In this document: one piece after another, positions 55,718 to 64,000 of the stretch | How the letters are laid out: every line of letters starts with the position of its first letter | Position numbering within the stretch: position 1 is the first letter of the stretch | DNA from: Streptomyces sp. NBC_00083 | GTDB taxonomy: Bacteria > Actinomycetota > Actinomycetes > Streptomycetales > Streptomycetaceae | DNA length: 64,000 bases | Direction: 5' to 3' | Assembly: GCF_026343295.1 (NCBI RefSeq) | Contig: NZ_JAPELY010000001.1 | Location: forward strand, 2,294,001-2,358,000 | Notes under the pieces: generated by a model | The model's input: only the letters and a program-made list of their open reading frames with translations | Database searches by the model: none | What the model was told of the DNA's origin: nothing | Translations under genes and position numbers: made by a program

Positions 55718-56326
55718 GTGGAGGTCCAGGAGACTCGCGTTCAGACGGACCGGGTGCTCACCATCCCCAATATCCTCAGCATGGCGCGCCTGGTGGGCGT
55801 TCCGCTCTTCCTGTGGCTGATTCTGCGTCCCGTCTTCGGTGGACCGAACAGTGATGGCTGGGCCCTGCTGGTGCTGGCGCTGAGCGGTGTCAGTGACTAC
55901 TTGGACGGCAAGCTGGCCCGTCGCTGGAACCAGATCAGCAATCTGGGCCGACTGCTCGACCCGGCCGCCGACCGGTTGTACATCCTTTCCACGCTGGTCG
56001 GTCTCACCTGGCGAGAGATCCTTCCGATTTGGTTGACCGCGGCGCTCGTCGCCCGCGAGCTGATGCTTCTGGTGATGGTGGGAATCCTCCGCCGGCACGG
56101 CTATCCGCCGCCCCAGGTGAACTTCCTGGGCAAGGCGGCTACGTTCAACCTGATGTACGCCTTCCCGTTGCTGCTGCTCAGCGACGGCAGCGGTTGGCTG
56201 CCTTCGCTCGCAACGATTTTCGGATGGGCGTTCACCGGATGGGGTACAACTCTGTATTGGTGGGCAGGAATCCTGTATGTGGTTCAGGTCCGCCGGCTGG
56301 TGAAGGCGGACGAAGCGGCCGACTGA
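55718..56326 (+). CDS. CDP-alcohol phosphatidyltransferase, cardiolipin synthase type
   Basis: A 202-residue membrane enzyme with about five hydrophobic segments and the complete CDP-alcohol phosphotransferase signature DGKLARRWNQISNLGRLLD continuing PAADR (DGx2ARx8Gx3Dx3D). The S. coelicolor orthologue at this locus (SCO1389, from memory) was shown to be a eukaryote-like cardiolipin synthase that condenses CDP-diacylglycerol with phosphatidylglycerol; phosphatidylglycerophosphate synthase is the alternative by sequence alone. The GTG start has AGGAGG eight bases upstream. It follows the rRNA terminator and precedes the GDP-mannose pyrophosphorylase by 115 bp. Confidence 0.85.
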   Translation: MEVQETRVQTDRVLTIPNILSMARLVGVPLFLWLILRPVFGGPNSDGWALLVLALSGVSDYLDGKLARRWNQISNLGRLLDPAADRLYILSTLVGLTWREILPIWLTAALVARELMLLVMVGILRRHGYPPPQVNFLGKAATFNLMYAFPLLLLSDGSGWLPSLATIFGWAFTGWGTTLYWWAGILYVVQVRRLVKADEAAD

Positions 56327-56441
56327 GCTCGGCGTCCACGGTCCCCGGCAGAGAGCCGGCAGCACCGCGCGGCGCCACAGGGACTGCCCCTCAGGGCGAA
56401 GTCGGCAAGACCGTCGTCTCTTGTAGGAGGACGTTTCCGAC

Positions 56442-58937
56442 ATGAAGGCCGTCGTGATGGCTGGTGGCGAGGGCACACGCCTTCGTCCCATGACTTCGAG
56501 CATGCCCAAGCCGCTCCTGCCGGTCGTCAACCGGCCGATCATGGAGCACGTGCTGCGGCTGCTCAAGCGGCATGGGCTCAATGAGACCGTCGTGACCGTG
56601 CAGTTCCTGGCGTCCCTGGTCAGGAACTATTTCGGTGACGGCGAAGAGCTCGGCATGGAGCTCACCTATGCCAATGAGGAAAAGCCCCTCGGTACTGCGG
56701 GCAGCGTCAAGAATGCCGAGGAAGCCCTCAAGGACGATGCCTTCCTGGTCATCTCCGGTGACGCCCTCACCGACTTCGACCTCACCGACCTCATCAACTT
56801 CCACAAGGAGAAGGGCGCACTCGTCACGGTGTGCCTGACCCGAGTGCCCAATCCTCTTGAATTCGGCATCACCATTGTCGACGAAGAGGGAAAGGTCGAG
56901 CGCTTCCTGGAGAAGCCGACGTGGGGCCAGGTGTTCTCGGACACCGTGAACACGGGCATCTACGTCATGGAGCCCGAGGTATTCAACTACGTCGAGGCCG
57001 ACAAGTCCGTCGACTGGTCCGGAGACGTCTTCCCGCAGCTGATGAAGGAAGGCAAGCCGATCTACGGCTATGTCGCCGAGGGCTACTGGGAGGACGTGGG
57101 CACGCACGAGAGCTACGTCAAGGCGCAGGCCGACGTGCTCGAAGGCAAGGTCGACGTCGACATCGACGGTTTCGAGATCTCGCCGGGCGTATGGGTGGCG
57201 GAAGGCGCCGAGGTCCACCCCGACGCCGTGCTCCGCGGCCCCCTCTACATCGGGGACTACGCGAAGGTCGAAGCGGATGTGGAGATCCGCGAGCACACCG
57301 TCGTCGGGTCGAACGTCGTCGTGAAGAGCGGGGCCTTTCTCCACAAGGCCGTCGTCCACGACAACGTCTACATCGGCCAGCACAGCAATCTCCGCGGCTG
57401 TGTGATCGGCAAGAACACCGACATCATGCGGGCCGCCCGCATCGAGGACGGCGCCGTCATCGGCGACGAGTGCCTCGTCGGCGAGGAATCGATCGTCCAG
57501 GGGAACGTCCGGGTCTACCCCTTCAAGACCGTCGAGGCCGGTGCCTTCGTCAACACGTCGGTGATCTGGGAGTCCAGAGGCCAGGCCCATCTCTTCGGCG
57601 CCCGGGGTGTCTCCGGCATCCTCAACGTGGAGATCACCCCGGAGCTCGCGGTCCGTCTCGCCGGTGCGTACGCGACGACGCTCAAGAAGGGGTCGACCGT
57701 CACCACGGCGCGTGACCACTCCCGTGGTGCGCGTGCGCTGAAGCGTGCCGTCATCTCGGCGCTGCAGGCCAGTGCCATAGACGTACGGGACCTGGAGAAC
57801 GTGCCGCTGCCGGTCGCGCGCGAGCAGACCGCGCGGGGCACCGCGGGCGGCATCATGATCCGCACGTCGCCCGGTGTGCCGGACTCGGTGGACATCATGT
57901 TCTTCGACGAGCGGGGCGCGGACCTCTCCCAGGCGGGGCAGCGCAAGCTCGACCGCGTCTATGCGCGCCAGGAGTACCGGCGGGCCTTCCCGGGTGAGAT
58001 CGGCGACCTGCAGTTCCCCTCCAGCGTCTTCGACTCGTACACCGGGTCCCTACTGCGCAAGGCCGACACCACCGGCATCGCGGAGGCCGGTCTCAAGGTC
58101 GTCGTCGACGCGTCCAACGGCAGTGCCGGGCTCGTGCTGCCCAGCCTGCTCGGCCGGCTCAAGGTGGACTCGCTGGTCATCAACCCGGGTCTCGACGAGT
58201 CCCGGCCGACGGAGTCCGTCGAGGGACGGCGCGCCGGGCTCGTACGGCTCGGAGAGATCGTCGCATCGGCCAGGGCCGCGTTCGGTGTGCGGTTCGACCC
58301 CGTCGGTGAGCGGCTCTCGCTGGTCGACGAGCGCGGCCGGATCGTGGAGGACGACCGGGCCCTCCTGGTCATGCTGGACCTGGTCGCGGCCGAGCGGCGC
58401 AGCGGGCGGGTGGCGCTCCCCGTGACGACCACCAGGATCGCCGAGCAGGTCGCGGCGTACCACGGCACCCAGGTCGACTGGACGACGACGTCGCCGGACG
58501 ATCTGACGCGGGTGGGCCGCGAGGAGACCACGATCTTCGGCGGCGACGGGCGCGGCGGGTTCATCGTGCCGGAGTTCAGCAGCGTCTTCGACGGGGCGGC
58601 GGCGTTCGTGCGCCTCCTCGGTCTCGTGGCGCGTACCCAGCTCACGCTGAGCCAGATCGACGCGCGGATCCCGCAGGCCCATGTGCTGCGGCGGGACATT
58701 CCCACGCCGTGGGCGGTCAAGGGCATGGTGATGCGCCGGGTCGTGGAGGCGGCCGGTGGCCGGTCCGTGGACACCACGGACGGCGTACGGGTCGTCGAGG
58801 CGGACGGGCGCTGGGTGATGGTGCTGCCCGACCCGGCCGAGGCCGTCACCCATCTGTGGGCCGAGGGGCCGGACGACGTATCGGCTCAGGCGCTCCTCGA
58901 CGAATGGGCCGCGGTGGTCGACAGCGCAGGTCACTGA
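56442..58937 (+). CDS. manC: Mannose-1-phosphate guanylyltransferase with C-terminal phosphomannomutase-like domain
   Basis: An 831-residue two-domain protein. The nucleotidyltransferase (1-230) has [38 protein letters not shown] and [20 protein letters not shown]. Left-handed beta-helix hexapeptides (about 250-350; [20 protein letters not shown]) follow. The C-terminal 450 residues resemble phosphomannomutase but are degenerate: the phosphoserine loop TASHNP is RTSPGVP, and the metal loop DPDGDR is DPVGER. The first domain would make GDP-mannose from mannose-1-phosphate and GTP. In S. coelicolor the orthologue supplies GDP-mannose for mannosylation (from memory). The ATG has TAGGAGGA about ten bases upstream. 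Confidence 0.85.
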   Translation: MKAVVMAGGEGTRLRPMTSSMPKPLLPVVNRPIMEHVLRLLKRHGLNETVVTVQFLASLVRNYFGDGEELGMELTYANEEKPLGTAGSVKNAEEALKDDAFLVISGDALTDFDLTDLINFHKEKGALVTVCLTRVPNPLEFGITIVDEEGKVERFLEKPTWGQVFSDTVNTGIYVMEPEVFNYVEADKSVDWSGDVFPQLMKEGKPIYGYVAEGYWEDVGTHESYVKAQADVLEGKVDVDIDGFEISPGVWVAEGAEVHPDAVLRGPLYIGDYAKVEADVEIREHTVVGSNVVVKSGAFLHKAVVHDNVYIGQHSNLRGCVIGKNTDIMRAARIEDGAVIGDECLVGEESIVQGNVRVYPFKTVEAGAFVNTSVIWESRGQAHLFGARGVSGILNVEITPELAVRLAGAYATTLKKGSTVTTARDHSRGARALKRAVISALQASAIDVRDLENVPLPVAREQTARGTAGGIMIRTSPGVPDSVDIMFFDERGADLSQAGQRKLDRVYARQEYRRAFPGEIGDLQFPSSVFDSYTGSLLRKADTTGIAEAGLKVVVDASNGSAGLVLPSLLGRLKVDSLVINPGLDESRPTESVEGRRAGLVRLGEIVASARAAFGVRFDPVGERLSLVDERGRIVEDDRALLVMLDLVAAERRSGRVALPVTTTRIAEQVAAYHGTQVDWTTTSPDDLTRVGREETTIFGGDGRGGFIVPEFSSVFDGAAAFVRLLGLVARTQLTLSQIDARIPQAHVLRRDIPTPWAVKGMVMRRVVEAAGGRSVDTTDGVRVVEADGRWVMVLPDPAEAVTHLWAEGPDDVSAQALLDEWAAVVDSAGH

Positions 58938-58946
58938 GGTCATAGG

Positions 58947-58986
58947 GGTGTGCCGGGCCGGCCCGGGGGCCGCGGCCCGGCACACC
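58947..58986 (+). terminator. Terminator after manC
   Basis: GGTGTGCCGGGCC (58947-58959) pairs perfectly with GGCCCGGCACACC (58974-58986). It lies ten bases after the manC stop and before the DUF881 gene. Confidence 0.8.
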
Positions 58987-59034
58987 GGTGGGGCCATTCG
59001 GTGGTAGCGGGGCCGACGTGCGACGATGTGCGGC

Positions 59035-59958
59035 ATGTCGCAGCAGCCCCCCGTTCGGAGCACGCCGTCTCCGCCCCCGCGCCCCGACGCGTCGATGTCG
59101 CTGCTGACCAACGTCATGGACCACGCGCTCGACGACGGGTACGCCGAGGCGACCGCGCGCCGTGCGGCCGAGGGCGGGGCCGGACTGCCCCGCACCCTGC
59201 GCGCCAAGCTCGCGCTCGCCGGCGGTCTCGTGCTGGCCGCGCTGGTGGTGACGGTCGGGGCGGCCCAGGCCCGCATCACCGCCCCCGTCGTGGCCAAGGA
59301 ACGCCAAGAGCTGATCAACCGGGTCGAGTCGGAGACCAAGGCGGCCGACAAGCTCCAGGACGATGTGGACGGTCTGCGGACCGAGGTCGGTGACCGCCAG
59401 CGCAAGGCGCTGGAGAAGCACGGCGGCGACCAGGGCGAGCTCGTGGCGCTGCTCTCCGGTGCGACCGAGGTGCACGGCCCGGGGGTGAAACTGGTCGTGG
59501 ACGACGCCAAGGAGACCGTTCAGGGCGACGGCAGCCGGCCACGCGAGAGCACGACGTTCGCGGATACCGGCCGGGTCCGGGACCGCGACATGCAGCGTGT
59601 GATCAACGGGCTGTGGCAGTCGGGCGCGGAGGCGATCGCCATCAACGGGCAGCGTCTGACATCGTTTTCGGCGATCCGGGCCGCGGGCGACGCCATACTG
59701 GTCGACAACAGGCCACTGGTGCCGCCGTATACGGTGCTCGCGGTGGGCGACGGAAAGAAGCTCAGCACGGCCTTCCAGGACAGCGCGGACGGCCAGTACC
59801 TGCATGTGCTGGAGCAGAACTACGGGATCAGGGCGAACATTTCGACCGAGTCCGACGTGCGTCTGCCGGCGGCACCGAGCCTGACCGTACGGACAGCACA
59901 ACCAATGGCCACGGGCGCCACCAAGGGCGCGGCCGACACAGGGAAGGGCACATCGTGA
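59035..59958 (+). CDS. DUF881 membrane-anchored protein (first copy)
   Basis: About 307 residues. A disordered N-terminus (PPVRSTPSPPPRPDASMSLL) precedes a single membrane segment near residue 65 (LALAGGLVLAALVVTVGAAQ), a coiled coil (VVAKERQELINRVESETKAA) and the DUF881 domain (ATEVHGPGVKLVVDDAKE; GLWQSGAEAIAINGQRLTSF). Type II topology puts the domain outside. No Shine-Dalgarno is visible at ATG 59035 or the in-frame ATG 59026, so initiation is probably leaderless. The following sbp gene overlaps its stop by four bases. The family is linked by position to cell-envelope and division genes; its activity is unknown. Confidence 0.85.
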   Translation: MSQQPPVRSTPSPPPRPDASMSLLTNVMDHALDDGYAEATARRAAEGGAGLPRTLRAKLALAGGLVLAALVVTVGAAQARITAPVVAKERQELINRVESETKAADKLQDDVDGLRTEVGDRQRKALEKHGGDQGELVALLSGATEVHGPGVKLVVDDAKETVQGDGSRPRESTTFADTGRVRDRDMQRVINGLWQSGAEAIAINGQRLTSFSAIRAAGDAILVDNRPLVPPYTVLAVGDGKKLSTAFQDSADGQYLHVLEQNYGIRANISTESDVRLPAAPSLTVRTAQPMATGATKGAADTGKGTS

Positions 59959-60287
59959 TCGCCGTACTTGGCCTCGTCGTGGGAGTCGTGGTCGGACTTT
60001 TGGTCCGGCCCGAGGTGCCCGCGGTGGTCGAGCCGTATCTGCCGATCGCCGTGGTGGCGGCACTCGACGCGGTCTTCGGCGGGCTTCGCGCCATGCTCGA
60101 CGGCATCTTCGTCGACAAGGTCTTCGTCGTCTCCTTCCTGTCGAACGTCGTGGTCGCGGCCCTGATCGTCTTCCTGGGTGACAAGTTGGGCGTCGGCGCA
60201 CAGCTGTCGACCGGTGTGGTCGTCGTGCTGGGCATCCGGATCTTCTCCAACGCGGCCGCCATCCGCCGCCACGTCTTCAGGGCCTGA
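59955..60287 (+). CDS. Small basic protein Sbp (DUF1290)
   Basis: A 110-residue membrane protein with three hydrophobic segments: VIAVLGLVVGVVVGLLV, PYLPIAVVAALDAVFGGLRA and VVSFLSNVVVAALIVFLGDK. It closes with the basic GIRIFSNAAAIRRHVFRA. This matches the Sbp/YlxW-associated DUF1290 family of Firmicutes and actinobacteria. The GTG overlaps the preceding TGA by four bases (GTGA). It sits between two DUF881 genes, the order also found in mycobacteria (Rv1823-1825) and near ftsZ in Bacillus, which suggests a role with the DUF881 proteins in envelope or division. No biochemical function is known. Confidence 0.88.
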   Translation: MIAVLGLVVGVVVGLLVRPEVPAVVEPYLPIAVVAALDAVFGGLRAMLDGIFVDKVFVVSFLSNVVVAALIVFLGDKLGVGAQLSTGVVVVLGIRIFSNAAAIRRHVFRA

Positions 60288-60292
60288 AGCCG

Positions 60293-61102
60293 ATGAGCGA
60301 CGTGGGGAACACCGGTCCGGGTGACGGCGACGAGGAACAGCCCGTCGTCACGCCGAGTGAACCGAGCGGAGGCGGGCCCGATCTGACGGGACGCCAGCGA
60401 CTGGCCGCGGGGCTGTGGCCGCCGCGGGTCAGCCGGGCGCAGCTCATCGTGGCGCTGCTGCTGTTCGTCCTCGGCCTGGGCCTCGCCATCCAGGTCCGTT
60501 CCAACAGCGACAACAGCGCGCTGCGCGGCGCCCGCCAGGAGGACCTGGTGCGCATCCTGGACGAACTGGATTCGCGTACCAAGCGTCTGGAGGACGAGAA
60601 GCAGCGTCTGGACGGCCAGCGCACCGAGCTGGAGACCAGCTCCAACCAGGCGGAAGAGGCACGCAAGCAGACCGTGGAGAAGGAGCGGCAGCTCGGCATC
60701 CTGGCCGGCACGGTCGCGGCGCAGGGGCCCGGCATCACGCTCACGATCAGCGACCCGAAGGGCGCCGTGGAGTCCGACAAGGTACTTGACACCGTGCAGG
60801 AGCTGCGCGCTGCAGGGGCCGAGGCGATCCAGATCAACGACGTCCGTGTAGTGGCCAACACCTACTTCTCGGACGAGGCCGGTGGCATCGGCGTCGACGG
60901 AACCAAGGTGAGCGCGCCGTACGTCTTCAAGGTCATCGGCAGGCCGCAGGATCTCGAGCCGGCGCTCAACATCCCCGGCGGAGTGGTGCAGACTCTGGAG
61001 AAGGAGCAGGCCACCGCCACTGTGGTCCGCTCGGAGAAGATCGTTGTGAACGCCTTGCGGGCCGCGAAGCGGCCTGACTACGCTCAGTCGTCATCGCACT
61101 GA
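60293..61102 (+). CDS. DUF881 membrane-anchored protein (second copy)
   Basis: A 269-residue paralogue of the DUF881 protein two genes upstream. An acidic N-terminus of about 45 residues is followed by a membrane segment (LIVALLLFVLGLGLAIQV), a strong coiled coil (EELDSRTKRLEDEKQRLDGQ-like, about 95-140) and the extracytoplasmic DUF881 domain (TVAAQGPGITLTISDPKGAV; AAGAEAIQINDVRVVANTYF). It starts five bases after the sbp stop. Two paralogues flanking sbp suggest a hetero-oligomer. Its stop overlaps a doubtful ORF at 61102-61296; the next firm gene is the FHA protein at 61293. Confidence 0.87.
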   Translation: MSDVGNTGPGDGDEEQPVVTPSEPSGGGPDLTGRQRLAAGLWPPRVSRAQLIVALLLFVLGLGLAIQVRSNSDNSALRGARQEDLVRILDELDSRTKRLEDEKQRLDGQRTELETSSNQAEEARKQTVEKERQLGILAGTVAAQGPGITLTISDPKGAVESDKVLDTVQELRAAGAEAIQINDVRVVANTYFSDEAGGIGVDGTKVSAPYVFKVIGRPQDLEPALNIPGGVVQTLEKEQATATVVRSEKIVVNALRAAKRPDYAQSSSH

Positions 61103-61292
61103 TGGGGGCGCGCATGAGGGCTGTCGGACAAGAGCAGAAGGTTGCGGGGGGTCGCCGCTCCGTAACAGTGCTGCGTGGTGGAAACTGTTTGGCGGATACG
61201 GACGTTGTGAGGATGTCCGGGTCGGCCGGTGTGTTGATTCTGGGTTCGTCCTGCCCCACGGGCGGGTCTATTTCGGTCAAGGGGAATCGCCC

Positions 61293-62129
61293 GTGAAGTT
61301 GTTTGCGAAGTTGTTCGGCAAGAGCGCACGCCAGGACGGCGGCAGCGCCGCCAGGCACCGTGCTCAGCGCCCCGACGGGCCGGAGGAGCAGGGCGGCGAG
61401 CGCCCGCTCTTCCGCGACGAGGTGACGGGTTCCGGTGGTGACATTCCGGGCGCGTCGTCTGTTGACCCTGCGGGTGCAGGGCGCATAGGTTTCGGGGATC
61501 CGTCAGCCTCAAGTACGGGTGGAGGGTTTGGCTCCGACCCGTACGCCACCAGTGCCCACGCGGTGCCGCCGCGGCAGGAGGATCCGTCGATGTCGGGCTT
61601 GCCTGTTTGTACGAGGTGTGGGCACAGCAACCCCGCAGCCAGCCGGTTCTGCTCCAACTGTGGCGCCCCGCTGCGCCCGGGTGTCGTTCCGGAGCGTGCC
61701 TCCGAGACCACCTCGACCATCTCGATCTCGGGCCTGGAGGCGTACGACGCCGAGGTGACGGGTCAGACGCAGCTGCCGTCGCTCTCCCCGGAGGCACAGG
61801 CGGCGGTCGACGCCCTTCCGCTGGGCTCGGCGCTCCTGGTGGTGCGGCGTGGGCCGAACTCGGGAAGCCGCTTCCTGCTGGACGGCGAGCTGACCACGGC
61901 CGGCCGTCACCCGCAGAGCGACATCTTCCTGGACGACGTGACGGTCTCGCGCCGCCACGTGGAGTTCCGGCGGGGTGCCGACGGGCGCTTCACGGTCTCC
62001 GACGTCGGCAGCCTCAACGGTACGTACGTGAACCGTGAGCGGATCGACGCCGTGGACCTGGCCAATGGCGACGAGGTCCAGATCGGGAAGTACCGGCTGG
62101 TCTTCTACGCGAGCCAGCGCGCTCTCTGA
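61293..62129 (+). CDS. Zinc-ribbon FHA protein, GarA/OdhI-like
   Basis: About 278 residues. A low-complexity N-terminus (1-100) precedes a zinc ribbon (VCTRCGHSNPAASRFCSNCG near 105-124). A segment with ETTSTIS near residue 138 resembles the PknB/PknG-phosphorylated ETTS motif of mycobacterial GarA. A C-terminal FHA domain (about 185-270) follows: GRHPQSDIFLDDVTVSRRHV and VSDVGSLNGTYVNRERIDAV, with the Arg, Ser, His and Asn of the phosphothreonine pocket. GarA/OdhI inhibit 2-oxoglutarate dehydrogenase and related enzymes. Gene order (upstream of FtsR-like and DUF151 genes) matches garA. The zinc ribbon is an addition compared with GarA. Confidence 0.88.
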   Translation: MKLFAKLFGKSARQDGGSAARHRAQRPDGPEEQGGERPLFRDEVTGSGGDIPGASSVDPAGAGRIGFGDPSASSTGGGFGSDPYATSAHAVPPRQEDPSMSGLPVCTRCGHSNPAASRFCSNCGAPLRPGVVPERASETTSTISISGLEAYDAEVTGQTQLPSLSPEAQAAVDALPLGSALLVVRRGPNSGSRFLLDGELTTAGRHPQSDIFLDDVTVSRRHVEFRRGADGRFTVSDVGSLNGTYVNRERIDAVDLANGDEVQIGKYRLVFYASQRAL

Positions 62130-62149
62130 GAACCGGCCAGGGAAGGTCC

Positions 62150-62896
62150 ATGCTGCAGACACCGACGGGCGGTGCCGGATCGGGCACCGCCACCGCGGGC
62201 GGCCGGCTGATGAGCATCGGCGGCGTGCTCAACCAGTTGCGCGACGAATTCCCCGAAGTGACGATCTCGAAGATCCGCTTCCTGGAGTCCGAGGGCCTGG
62301 TCGAGCCGCGGCGTACGCCATCGGGGTACCGCAAGTTCACCGCGGACGACGTGGAGCGGCTGGCTCAGGTGCTGCGCATGCAGCGGGACCACTATCTGCC
62401 GCTCCGGGTCATCCGTGAGCACCTGGACGCCCTCAGCCGCGGTGAACAGCCCTCCCTGCCCGCACCCGGCGGTTCCCGGGAGCCGTTCGACGCGCTGGGC
62501 GAGCAGCCGGACCAGGACCGGCCCACGGCGGCCCGCGTGGGCCGGGCGGAGCTGATGGCGGCCGCCGAGGTCGGCGAGGCGGAGCTGGCCGAATGGGAGT
62601 CGTACGGCCTGCTCACCGAGGGGCCCGAGGGCGGCTTCGACGCCGAGTCGGTGAACGTGGCCCGTCTTGTGGCGGATCTGGGGCGATTTGGTCTGGAACC
62701 TCGTCACCTGCGGGCCATGAAGGCCGCCGCGGACCGTGAGGCGGGGCTGGTCGAGCAGGTCGTCGCACCCCTGCGATTGCACCGCAATCCGCAGACCAGA
62801 GCCCATGCGGAGGCCACCACGAAGGAGCTCGCGGCGCTCTCCGTCCGGCTCCACGCGGCGCTCGTACAGACCGCCCTGGGTGTCCGGCTTCACTGA
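62150..62896 (+). CDS. ftsR: MerR-like transcriptional regulator FtsR
   Basis: A 248-residue MerR-type DNA-binding protein. The winged HTH is LMSIGGVLNQLRDEFPEVTI, then SKIRFLESEGLVEPRRTPSG and YRKFTADDVERLAQVLRMQR. A linker region and a C-terminal helical domain follow (ELAEWESYGLLTEGPEGGFD; HLRAMKAAADREAGLVEQVV). Orthologues at this position (Rv1828; Corynebacterium FtsR) activate ftsZ. The ATG follows the FHA gene stop by 20 bp. The N-terminal 19 residues are low complexity. The family effector is unknown, and the ftsZ link is inferred from orthology. Confidence 0.88.
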   Translation: MLQTPTGGAGSGTATAGGRLMSIGGVLNQLRDEFPEVTISKIRFLESEGLVEPRRTPSGYRKFTADDVERLAQVLRMQRDHYLPLRVIREHLDALSRGEQPSLPAPGGSREPFDALGEQPDQDRPTAARVGRAELMAAAEVGEAELAEWESYGLLTEGPEGGFDAESVNVARLVADLGRFGLEPRHLRAMKAAADREAGLVEQVVAPLRLHRNPQTRAHAEATTKELAALSVRLHAALVQTALGVRLH

Positions 62897-62949
62897 TCTT
62901 GTAGGTGCCCGACTACCCAAACCTGCCGAGCACGTCCTAGGGTTGCTGT

Positions 62950-63423
62950 GTGAACGAGCTCGACGTCGTGGGTGTCCGGGTGGAAATGCCCAATAACCAA
63001 CCGATCGTGCTCCTGCGTGAAGTGGGAGGCGATCGGTACCTTCCCATCTGGATCGGTCCAGGTGAGGCGACCGCCATTGCCTTCGCCCAACAGGGGATGG
63101 CTCCCGCGCGGCCGCTGACGCACGACCTTTTCAAGGACGTGCTCGAGGCCGTAGGCCAGGAGCTGACCGAGGTCCGCATCACGGATCTGCGCGAAGGCGT
63201 CTTCTACGCGGAGCTGGTCTTCGCCAGTGGGGTGGAGGTGAGCGCCAGGCCGTCCGACGCCATAGCGCTGGCGCTGCGCACCGGCACGCCGATCTACGGC
63301 AGTGACGGTGTGCTCGACGATGCCGGTATCGCCATCCCTGACGAGCAGGAGGACGAAGTGGAGAAGTTCCGCGAGTTCCTCGACCAGATCTCGCCGGAGG
63401 ATTTCGGTACGAACAGCCAGTGA
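62950..63423 (+). CDS. DUF151 bifunctional nuclease family protein
   Basis: A 157-residue DUF151/BFN protein. It begins MNELDVVGVRVEMPNNQPIV and has the family core LREVGGDRYLPIWIGPGEAT, AIAFAQQGMAPARPLTHDLF and YAELVFASGVEVSARPSDAI, with an acidic C-terminus. Plant and archaeal members have been described as nucleases; the bacterial role is uncertain. The GTG has no Shine-Dalgarno, and TAGGGT at 62938-62943 ends seven bases upstream, so a leaderless mRNA is likely in addition to read-through from ftsR. Its place between two MerR-type genes is conserved with Rv1829. Confidence 0.87.
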   Translation: MNELDVVGVRVEMPNNQPIVLLREVGGDRYLPIWIGPGEATAIAFAQQGMAPARPLTHDLFKDVLEAVGQELTEVRITDLREGVFYAELVFASGVEVSARPSDAIALALRTGTPIYGSDGVLDDAGIAIPDEQEDEVEKFREFLDQISPEDFGTNSQ

Positions 63424-63566
63424 GCACCGGAGTGACCACCGGAAACAGATGATCCGGTGGCCCTGGGAGTGAGGCCGCGCGCCATGCGTGCGCCGGGGGT
63501 GTTTCGGCGCATTCGAGAAGCTTTTCCCGCAGGAGAGTCACGGGAAACCACTCTCAGGGTGATTAT

Positions 63567-63584
63567 CACTCGGCGTGCCGAGTG
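63567..63584. promoter_or_regulatory. Inverted repeat upstream of the MerR promoter
   Basis: CACTCGGC-GT-GCCGAGTG is a perfect 8-bp inverted repeat ending nine bases before the -35 of the promoter at 63594-63622. Partial copies of its GAGTG core occur again inside the spacer and near the start site. A likely operator, perhaps autoregulatory. Confidence 0.5.
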
Positions 63585-63593
63585 TGGCGATCG

Positions 63594-63622
63594 TTGACGC
63601 ACCCCGAGTGACTGCCTACCGT
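63594..63622 (+). promoter_or_regulatory. Promoter of the MerR-family gene
   Basis: TTGACG (63594-63599), a 17-bp spacer and TACCGT (63617-63622, TAnnnT) form a near-consensus HrdB promoter 33 bp before the GTG start at 63655. Confidence 0.75.
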
Positions 63623-63654
63623 CGAGTGGGCAGGTCAAGGACGGAGGGGTCGGC

Positions 63655-64000
<346 letters not shown>

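Overview
The window is high-GC actinobacterial chromosome and reads as Streptomyces. Support comes from the extreme GC at third codon positions, frequent GTG/TTG starts and ATGA/GTGA stop-start overlaps. Marker genes agree: RbpA behind a perfect SigR-type promoter, a complete cvnABCD conservon, a CDP-alcohol-type cardiolipin synthase next to a GDP-mannose pyrophosphorylase, and the DUF881-Sbp-DUF881-FHA-FtsR-DUF151-MerR block. From memory, the gene order resembles S. coelicolor from about SCO1425 down to SCO1381, but no alignment was run. No IS element, prophage, CRISPR array or tRNA gene was seen.

Layout. 0-6.2 kb: end of an unidentified gene, an APH-like kinase, a small CxxC protein, an Lrp/AsnC regulator with an amidohydrolase, then a 584-bp non-coding stretch leading to ppm1 (polyprenol-phosphate-mannose synthase) and fxsA. 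6.3-15.8 kb: rbpA, an Atg22-like MFS protein, a YczE-like protein and a GDPD facing a MocR regulator, an FtsK/TraB-like membrane ATPase with a small membrane protein, then ankyrin and HEAT-repeat proteins with a possible 51-residue Cys-rich peptide gene between them. 15.8-20.9 kb: two copies of a hairpin-plus-42-bp repeat, then an MFS-small ORF-pxpA-pxpB-pxpC operon (5-oxoprolinase) divergent from an FCD-type GntR regulator. 20.9-28.3 kb: a three-gene SMC condensin operon of Wadjet/MksBEF type with no JetD/MksG nuclease gene. 28.4-33.6 kb: a small membrane protein and cvnABCD.

33.6-49.7 kb: glycerol kinase, SCP-x-type thiolase with its DUF35 partner, DUF962/Mpo1-like protein, VanX-like M15 peptidase, NUDIX hydrolase, GH31 glucosidase, acetoacetyl-CoA synthetase, a GntR/MocR regulator facing an MFS exporter across a palindromic operator, an unidentified conserved protein, and the general PTS proteins EI (ptsI) and IIA-Glc (crr). 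49.7-55.6 kb: one rRNA operon (16S-23S-5S, no spacer tRNA) with tandem promoters and a strong terminator. 55.7-64 kb: cardiolipin synthase, GDP-mannose pyrophosphorylase, then the block whose order matches mycobacterial Rv1823-Rv1830 except that gcvH is absent.

Links between genes: manC makes the GDP-mannose that Ppm1 uses, so two steps of protein O-mannosylation lie in one window. The GntR regulator probably controls the pxp operon. crr and ptsI supply the common PTS phosphorelay. The most notable system is the JetD-less SMC operon, whose ATPase has Asn where SMC proteins carry the catalytic Glu.
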